Assembly: GCA_009731375.1 (NCBI GenBank)
Contig: BJOX01000009.1
Location: 1,747,485 to 1,789,004, forward strand
Length of the DNA: 41,520 nucleotides
Source: Paulinella micropora
Taxonomy: Eukaryota; Cercozoa; Imbricatea; Euglyphida
Reading direction: 5' to 3'
Made by a program: the position numbers and the translations under genes. Positions within the stretch are counted from its first letter, which is position 1; each line of letters opens with the position of its first letter. The notes under the pieces are model-generated. The model saw only the letters and a program-made list of their open reading frames with translations, was not told where the DNA came from and did no database searches. This document shows positions 27,626-41,520 of this stretch, one piece after another.

Positions 27626-27767
27626 GAAGAAGAAGAAGAAGAAGAAGAAGAAGAAGAAGAAGAAGAAGAAGAAGAAGAAGAAGAAGAAGAAGAGAAAGAA
27701 GAAGAAGAAGAAGAAGAAGAAGAAGAAGAAGAAGAAGAAGAAGAAGAAGAATGGTTCGGACTGGCCT

Positions 27768-27842
<75 letters not shown>

Positions 27843-27862
27843 GTAATAATAATAACAATAAT
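27626..27862. repeat. (GAA)n then (AAT)n array
   Basis: GAA triplets run to about 27750, then a 20-bp spacer, then AAT to 27862. Confidence 0.96.
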
Positions 27863-28348
27863 TTACTATATCTGAGGCGTACTAATGCAGCTAATGGCAA
27901 ATCCTCAACGGACATAAGCCTCCAATACCCTTGTTCGAGGTCCTCCACCCCCCCGTGTCAGTCTCTCGCCTGATGATCGGGGCCACCGATGGAGCTCCTG
28001 AGGGCAAGACTGCACTAAGCCGAGGTTATTCCGCAGTCCCAGCAACCTCTTGCAAGACGTCACCGAATGTGCAAGTGCATACACCAAGCGCGGTTGCTAG
28101 AGCTGCCTCGAAACCCCACCCATAACAATCTGGTGTCTGCTGGGTCCTGGGCTATCAACCAGCATATGCGGAGTTTAAGATCTTTTACGCGCGCAACGAC
28201 CCTCCTCCCCAGCATCTACCACCAAAGGGTTATGAGTTGGCGTCACAGTTTAACGCCTTGAGGCCATTGGGCTGGAACTCTGTTTAGCAAGTGTGACTAG
28301 GTTTTTTCATCGGGATTTCCCTCAAATATGTCACAGTCAACACTCCAA
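27863..28348. other. Unique 486-bp island, unidentified, flanked by AAT arrays
   Basis: Non-simple sequence sits between two AAT arrays, like the SINE copies, but shares no sequence with them that I can see. The minus strand has an open stretch at 28087-27905 (from MVYALAHSVTSCKRLLGLRN) that overlaps another frame (EDLEQGYWRLMSVEDLPLAA) across a run of seven G. A one-base slip would join them. It could be a decayed retroelement fragment or a second SINE-like element. Confidence 0.5.
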
Positions 28349-28625
<277 letters not shown>

Positions 28626-28627
28626 AT

Positions 28628-29700
28628 CCACCTACCTACCTATCCAACCACCCTACCTACCTACCTACCGACCGACCTATCCACCCACTCTGCCAACTAC
28701 CTACCTATACATCCACCTACCTACCTACCTACCTACCTACCTACTTACCTACCTACCTCCCTCCCTCCCTTCCTATCTACCCAACCTACAATTAACTACC
28801 TATCCACCCACCCTTCCTACCTACCTACCTACCTACCTACCTCCCTCCCTTCCTATCTACCCACCCTACAACTGCCTACCTACCCACCCACCCTACCTAC
28901 CTACCTACCTACCGACCTATCCACCCACCCTACCAACTACCTACCTATCCAACCACCTAGGACCTACCTACCTACCTACCTACCTACCTATCCACCCACC
29001 CTTCCTACCTACCTACCTACCTACCTACCGACCTACCGACCTATCCACCCACCCTACCAACTACCTACCTATCCATCCACCTACCTACCTACCTACCTAC
29101 CTATCCACCACCCTTCCTACCTACCTACCTACCTACCAACCGACCTATCCACCCACTCTTCAAACTACCTCCCTATCCATCCACCTACCTACCTACCTAC
29201 CAACCTACACACCTACCTACCAACCTACCTACCTACCTATCCACCCACCCTACCTACCTACCTACCTACCTACCTATCCATCCACCTACCTACCTACCTA
29301 CCTACCTATCCACCCACCCTACCTACCTACCTACCTACCTACCTATCCATCCACCTACCTACCTACCTACCTACCTACCTACCTACTTACCCCCCCCCCC
29401 CCCCCCCCCCCCCCCCCCNNNNNNNNNNNNNNNNNNNNNNNNNNNNNNNNNNNNNNNNNNNNNNNNNNNNNNNNNNNNNNNNNNNNNNNNNNNNNNNNNN
29501 NNNNNNNNNNNNNNNNNNNNNNNNNNNNNNNNCCACCTACCTACCTACCTACCTACCTACCTACCTACCTACATACCAACCTACCTATCCATCCACCTAC
29601 CTACCTACCTACCTATCCACCCACCCACCCTACCTACCTACCTACCTACCCACCCACCCTACCTACCTACCTACCTATCCATCCACCTACCTACCTACCA
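28628..29700. repeat. CTAC/CCAC array with poly-C and a 114-base gap
   Basis: CTAC repeats carry a recurring variant block (ccgacctatccacccaccct, then accaactacctacctatcc) at about 28667, 28909, 29035 and 29143. Poly-C at 29391-29418 abuts Ns at 29419-29532. Frames reading LPTYLPTY are repeat translation. Confidence 0.92.
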
Positions 29701-30056
29701 CTTGTCGAGCGACGGTGAAAAACTGTTTCCAGTACTCGCTACGTGCGGACAAGATAACCTGAATGATGTATGTATGTATGTATGTATGTATGTATGTATG
29801 TATGTATGCATGTATGTATGTATGTATGTATGTGTATGTATGTTATGTATGTATGTAATCTATCATACATACATACATACATACATACATACACACATAC
29901 ACACATACATACATAAAAACTGTTCCAGTACTCGCTACGTGCGGACAAGATCACCTGAATGATGTATGTATCTATGTATGTATGTATGTATGTATGTATG
30001 TGTGTATGTATGTATGTATGTATGTATGCATACATACATACATACATACATGCATG

Positions 30057-30088
<32 letters not shown>

Positions 30089-31040
30089 CATACATACATA
30101 CATACATACATACATACATACATACACACACACGTACATACATAAAAACTGTTTCCAGTACTCGCTACGTGCGGACAAGATCACCTGAATGATGTATGTA
30201 TGTATGTATGTATGTGTGTATGTATGTATGTATGTATGTTGTATGTATGTATGTATGTATGTATGTATGTGTTTATGTATGTATGTATGCATGTATGTAT
30301 GTATGTATGTTGTATGTATGTATGTATGTATGTATGTAGTATGTATGTAATCTATCATACATACATACATACATACATACATACTTACATACATACATAC
30401 ATACATAAGAGCTGTTGCCAGTACTCGCTACGTGCGCACAAGATCACCTGAATGATGTATGGTATGTATGTATGTATGCATGTATGTGTGTATGTATGCA
30501 TGTATGTATGCATGTATGTGTTTATGTATGTGTATGTATGTTATGTATGTTTGTAATCTATCATACATGCATACACACATACACACATACATACATACAT
30601 ACATACATACATAAAAACTGTTTCCAGTACTCGCTACGTGTGGACAAGATAACCTGAATGATAGATTACATACATACATACACATACATACATTACATAC
30701 ATACATACATACATACACACAAACATACATACATACATACATACATAACATACATAACATACCTACATACATACATACATATATAACATACATAACATAT
30801 ACATACATATATACATACATACATAAAAACTGTTTCCAGTACTCGCTACGTGCGGACAAGATAACCTGAATAATGTATGTATGTATGTATGTATGTATGT
30901 ATGTGCGCATGTATGTATGTATGTTATGTATGTATGTAATCTATCATACAAACATACATACATACACACATACATACATACATACACACATACATACATA
31001 AAAACTGTTTCCAGCACTCGCTACGTGCGGACAAGATAAC
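29701..31040. repeat. Higher-order array: gtactcgctacgtgcggaca core between inverted TATG and ATAC tracts
   Basis: The core (aaaaactgtttccagtactc, then gctacgtgcggacaagat and cctgaatgat) has ctcg at about 29734, 29931, 30161, 30424, 30630, 30842 and 31017, giving intervals of about 175-263 bp. In most units the core is followed by TATG, then aatctatcat, then ATAC, so each unit contains a microsatellite and its own reverse complement. Confidence 0.87.
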
Positions 31041-31079
31041 CTGAATGATAGATTACATACATGCATACACATACATAGA

Positions 31080-31110
<31 letters not shown>

Positions 31111-31551
31111 CATAACATACATACATAACATAACATACATACATACATACGTGCATAACATACATACATAGACACATACATACATACATACATAACATAC
31201 ATACAAACATACATTACATACATACACATGCATCATACATACATACACACATACATACACACATACATACATACATACATACATACACACAAACATACAT
31301 TGCATACATACATACATGCATACATACATACATACATACATACATACATACATACATAACATACATACACACAAACATACATTAGATACATACATACATA
31401 CATACATACACATACATGCATAAATGCATACATGCAATATGCATCCATCCATCCATCCATCCATACATTACATACATACATACATACATACATATACAAA
31501 TATACATGCATACATATATACATAAATAATAAATAAATATATATATATATA

Positions 31552-31583
<32 letters not shown>

Positions 31584-31918
31584 ATATATATATGTATACA
31601 TATACAGGTACATACATACACACACACATGCATGCATACATACATACATACATACATACATACATGCATACATACAAACATACATGCATACATACATGCA
31701 TGCATGCATGCATGCTACTATGCATGCATATTTAAATACGTACATACTTACATACATACATACACACATACACACACATACGTACATATGTACATACATA
31801 CATACATACATTCATACATACATACATGCATACATACATACAAACGTACGTATATACATACATACATACATACATACGTACATACATACGTACATATGTA
31901 CATACACACATACATACA
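31041..31918. repeat. (ATAC)n array with GCAT, CATCC and TA variants
   Basis: ATAC-type tetranucleotides with a CATCC block at 31442-31465 and TA-rich runs at about 31530-31595. It ends at the acceptor of the possible first exon. Confidence 0.93.
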
Positions 31919-31919
31919 G

Positions 31920-32024
31920 CAGACCTGGTGCCCGTAAGCTACTTGAGAGCCGTTTGCGTCAAAGAAACGCACATCGGACAACCGCTCGCTGTTGAACCTG
32001 ACCCACCATTGACACACCATCGTG
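31920..32024 (+). CDS. Possible upstream coding exon of the EF-hand gene
   Basis: Unique sequence follows an AG acceptor at the end of an ATAC array. The plus frame is open from 31922 to a TAA at 32102-32104 and reads as ordinary protein (it begins DLVPVSYLRAVCVKETHIG). It enters in phase 1, as the next exons do. A weak GT at 32025 would also close in phase 1, giving 105 nt, but other donors, or a terminal exon ending at 32104, are possible. The minus strand is open too and reads WWVRFNSERLSDVRFF, so the strand is uncertain. I recognise no family on either strand. Confidence 0.3.
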
Positions 32025-32203
32025 GTCTACCTATTCGTCTCGCCACGGGAATGCTGCATTCCGATGCTGTGTGTTTGTCTGCTGTGCAAATTCATATCAG
32101 ATAATCTTTTGCATTGATTGGGTCGTAAACACCCTCGTAAATAGTAGACATTCTCGAATTTTCTGATATGTACTACTATTTATTCATTTCTCATCGTTCT
32201 CAG

Positions 32204-38443
<6,240 letters not shown>

Positions 38444-38591
38444 CCTCCTTCTTTCTTTCTTTTTTTCTTTCTTTCTTTCTTTCTTTTTTTCTTTCTTCTT
38501 TCTTTTTTTTCTTTCTTTGTTTCTTCCTTCCTTCCTTCCTTCCTTTGTTTCTTTCTTTCTTTCCTTCCTTCCTTCCTTCCTTCCTTCCTTC

Positions 38592-38626
<35 letters not shown>

Positions 38627-38850
38627 TCCTTCCTTCCTTCCTTCCTTCCTTCCTTCCTTCTTTCTTTCTTTCTTTCTTCCTTCCTGCTTTTCTTCCTTTC
38701 TTCCTTTCTTCCTTTCTTCCTTCCTTCCTTTCTTCCTTCCTTCCTTCCTTCCTTCCATCCATCCTTCCTTCCTTCCTTCCATCCTTCCTGCCTTCCATCC
38801 TTCCTGCCTTCCTTTTTTTTTTCTTTTTTCCTTCTTGTCTTTCTTTTTTC
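38444..38850. repeat. CTTT/CCTT polypyrimidine array
   Basis: CTTT and CCTT tetranucleotides. Frames reading [11 protein letters not shown] or, on the minus strand, KERKKGRKE are repeat translation. Confidence 0.95.
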
Positions 38851-38956
38851 TTCAACGACCCTTGTCGGCTGTTCAAGAAACGCTAAAAATGTATACAAAT
38901 TGTACTACATTTTTATGATTGCTTATTTCTTGGTAAAATCTCATATTCCTGGCTGT

Positions 38957-38979
38957 GAATGTGTGTGTGTGTGTGTGTC

Positions 38980-39013
<34 letters not shown>

Positions 39014-39020
39014 TGTTTCT
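38957..39020. repeat. (TG)n tract
   Basis: GT dinucleotide with a few interruptions. The unique sequence on its left (38851-38956) may be the gene's 3' flank. Confidence 0.93.
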
Positions 39021-39040
39021 GTGTATGTTAAGACTTACAG

Positions 39041-39058
39041 GCCGAAAAGATAACACAC
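39041..39058 (+). CDS. Candidate 18-nt exon downstream of the EF-hand gene
   Basis: Eighteen bases lie between acceptor agacttacag and the strong donor gtgagt. In phase 1 they read RKDNT and would fit the alternative donor at 38439; in phase 0 they read AEKITH. No continuation exon was found in the repeats that follow, so this is only splice-site evidence. Confidence 0.25.
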
Positions 39059-39073
39059 GTGAGTCTTACTGAT

Positions 39074-39535
<462 letters not shown>

Positions 39536-39580
39536 CTCGGATTGTACTTTGTGTCCAAATGCCGGATACAGGGTTTTATA

Positions 39581-39581
<1 letters not shown>

Positions 39582-39634
<53 letters not shown>

Positions 39635-39650
39635 CATTATTATTATTATT
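39582..39650. repeat. (ATT)n array
   Basis: A trinucleotide tract with one ATC. A 45-bp unique spacer precedes it and a 60-bp spacer follows. Confidence 0.95.
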
Positions 39651-39711
39651 GTGTCCTACGTGTTTGTATGTATTTGCCTCTCTTCACTGGACTTCCAAAT
39701 CGGACAAGAAA

Positions 39712-40272
39712 AAAAGCCACTTCACGGGGAAACGGCTAAAATAAAGCCACTTCACGGGGAAACGGCTACAATAAAGCCACTTCACGGGGAAACGGATGAA
39801 AAAACCACTTCACGGGGAAACAGCTGAAACAAGCCACTTCACGGGGAAACGGCTGAAAAAGCCACTTCACGGGGAAACTGCTAAAAAAGCCACTTCCAGG
39901 GGAAACTCCTAACAAAAAGCCACGTCACGGGGAAACGGCTAAAAACGCCACTTCACGGGGAAACGTCTAAAAATCCACTTCACGGGGAAACGGCTAAAAA
40001 GCCACTTCCCGGGGAAACGGCTAAAAAGCCACTTCCCGGGGAAACTGCTAAAAAGCCACTTCACGTTGAAACGGCTAAAACAAGCCACTTCACGGGCAAA
40101 CGGCTAAAAAAAGCCCTTTTCCAGGGGAAACGGGTAAAAAAAGCCACTTCACGGGGAACCGGATAAAAATGCCACTTCACGGAGAAACAGCTGAAAAAGC
40201 CACTACAGGGAAACGGCTGGAAAAAGCCGCTTCACGGGGAAACGGCTGAAAAGCCACTTCACGGAGAAAATG
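39712..40272. repeat. About 28-bp minisatellite, about 20 copies
   Basis: The unit aagccacttcacggggaaac plus ggctaaaa varies mainly in the length of its A run (25-31 bp units). The unit starts with AGCC and ends with GGCT, so each copy can form a small stem. Substitutions such as cacttcccgggg and agaaac are shared by neighbouring copies, as expected from local duplication. It gives way to TATG repeats at 40281. Confidence 0.9.
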
Positions 40273-40280
40273 CTTCCCTG

Positions 40281-40558
40281 CTGTATGTATGTATGTATGT
40301 ATGTATGTATGTATGTATGTAGGTACGTGTGTATATATGTATGTATCCATGTATGTAGGTACGTGTGTATGTGTGTATGTGTGTATGTGTGTATGTATGT
40401 ATGTATGTATGTATGTATGCATGCATGCATGTATGTATGATGTATGTACGTATGCATGTATGCGTGTGTGTATGCATGTGTGTATGCATTTTTGTGCGTC
40501 TGTCTGTCTGTCTGTATGTATGTATGTATGTATGTATGTATGTATGCATGCATGTATT
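40281..40558. repeat. (TATG)n array
   Basis: TATG with GTGT, CATG and CTGT variants. Confidence 0.95.
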
Positions 40559-40612
40559 GAGTGATTGGAAAAACATCCATTACTTTCTTTTTTTCTTCAA
40601 ATTGGTTTTCGG

Positions 40613-40668
40613 GACTATACTATACTATACTATACTATACTATACTATACTATACTATACTATACTAT
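40613..40668. repeat. (ACTAT)n pentanucleotide array
   Basis: About 11 units of TATAC/ACTAT. Confidence 0.96.
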
Positions 40669-40753
40669 ATCCTGACACTGCCTACGGGCCTAAAGAGGGC
40701 GTTGGACACCTCAACATCAGATGATACCTGAGTGTGAAGTACTATTACAACTG

Positions 40754-40818
<65 letters not shown>

Positions 40819-40819
40819 T
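40754..40819. repeat. (CTA)n array
   Basis: A pure CTA triplet tract. The unique flank at 40669-40753 shows short open frames only. Confidence 0.95.
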
Positions 40820-40829
40820 ACTTCGATAG

Positions 40830-40873
40830 AGTCGTTGATGAAAAAAGATGCGCAGCGCAAGAGCTCATGGGGG
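40830..40873 (+). CDS. Exon-like island between CTA and CT arrays
   Basis: Between a (CTA)n and a (TC)n array, a 44-nt segment with an AG before and GT after reads VVDEKRCAAQELMG in one frame. The composition looks like protein, but other frames are open too, the acceptor has no pyrimidine tract of its own, and no neighbouring exon supports it. The function is unknown. Confidence 0.2.
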
Positions 40874-40896
40874 GTGCCCCCTACACTACGCCGTAG

Positions 40897-41260
<364 letters not shown>

Positions 41261-41283
41261 GGCGCCGACCTGCTCTGTGAATG

Positions 41284-41284
41284 G

Positions 41285-41330
<46 letters not shown>
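41284..41330. repeat. (TATC)n array
   Basis: A short TATC tract abutting the dispersed repeat copy 4. Confidence 0.95.
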
Positions 41331-41331
<1 letters not shown>

Positions 41332-41520
41332 CGAAACTCCATCTGCTTACTGGGCCCTCTGTAATGGAGGTGGGAGCTCGTTCTGCAAGGGGCGCTTTAT
41401 GGAACGAGCCCTGGCCCCGCCTGGTACTAGGGAGCTTTGGTATTGCCTGTATCAGTCCCTTCCGTGCAAACATCACGGCTTAGCTGGGCATCGGGTTAAT
41501 ACTTTACCCACAGACTTCCT
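41331..41520. repeat. Dispersed 546-bp repeat, copy 4 (reversed, runs off the window)
   Basis: This matches 22733-22922 base for base as far as I can check by eye. It begins directly at a TATC array, so its left border is a microsatellite-linked truncation. Confidence 0.88.

Overview
The window is eukaryotic nuclear DNA made mostly of simple sequence repeats. I see no prokaryotic operon, plasmid, phage or CRISPR signal. Three things point to a eukaryote: GT-AG introns inside a split EF-hand gene, four copies of a tRNA-derived SINE with Pol III box A and box B, and very large tetranucleotide, trinucleotide and dinucleotide arrays. I cannot fix the taxon. A marine invertebrate or a microsatellite-rich protist or alga would both fit.

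Layout. Positions 1-5.3 kb hold TATC/GATA/GGTA and CTTA arrays, a 32-bp minisatellite, a short repeated core that reads faintly like a LINE fragment, and a 546-bp dispersed repeat with a truncated second copy. Positions 5.3-8.7 kb hold SINE copy 1, a gapped GA array and a (TA)n/(TATG)n array carrying a 40-bp core. Positions 8.7-16.6 kb hold further core-plus-microsatellite arrays (GATA, TATG, a polypurine block) and a long TATC tract whose motif drifts step by step. Positions 16.4-20.7 kb hold SINE copies 2 and 3, a GGTA array with about 21 cores, a small inverted segment and a gapped poly-G tract. Positions 20.9-25.3 kb hold a nested foldback element, copy 3 of the dispersed repeat and CAT/GATG arrays. 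Positions 25.3-31.9 kb hold GATA arrays (one with an exact 108-bp higher-order period), an unidentified unique island, CTAC arrays and a TATG/ATAC array with alternating orientation.

Positions 31.9-38.5 kb carry the only protein-coding gene I can support. It is a plus-strand EF-hand gene whose exons are 15-138 nt and whose introns are largely microsatellite. The exon chain 32204-32251, 32696-32728, 33288-33353, 35584-35656, 36595-36652, (36913-36927, 37212-37226), 38306-38443 keeps phase at every junction. It produces two EF-hand loops with the canonical 36-residue spacing, followed by an acidic repeat tail. The 5' end is not resolved. SINE copy 4 lies antisense in its last intron.

Positions 38.5-41.5 kb hold polypyrimidine arrays, a 20-copy minisatellite of about 28 bp, further simple repeats and the start of dispersed-repeat copy 4, which runs off the window. 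Nearly every long open frame here is translation of a tandem repeat and is not a gene. Six runs of N mark assembly gaps, and all but one (inside SINE copy 2) lie in or beside simple repeats.

I did not find a convincing new multi-gene system. The most unusual property is structural. More than ten different short unique cores have each been multiplied together with their flanking microsatellite, giving many independent higher-order arrays side by side.
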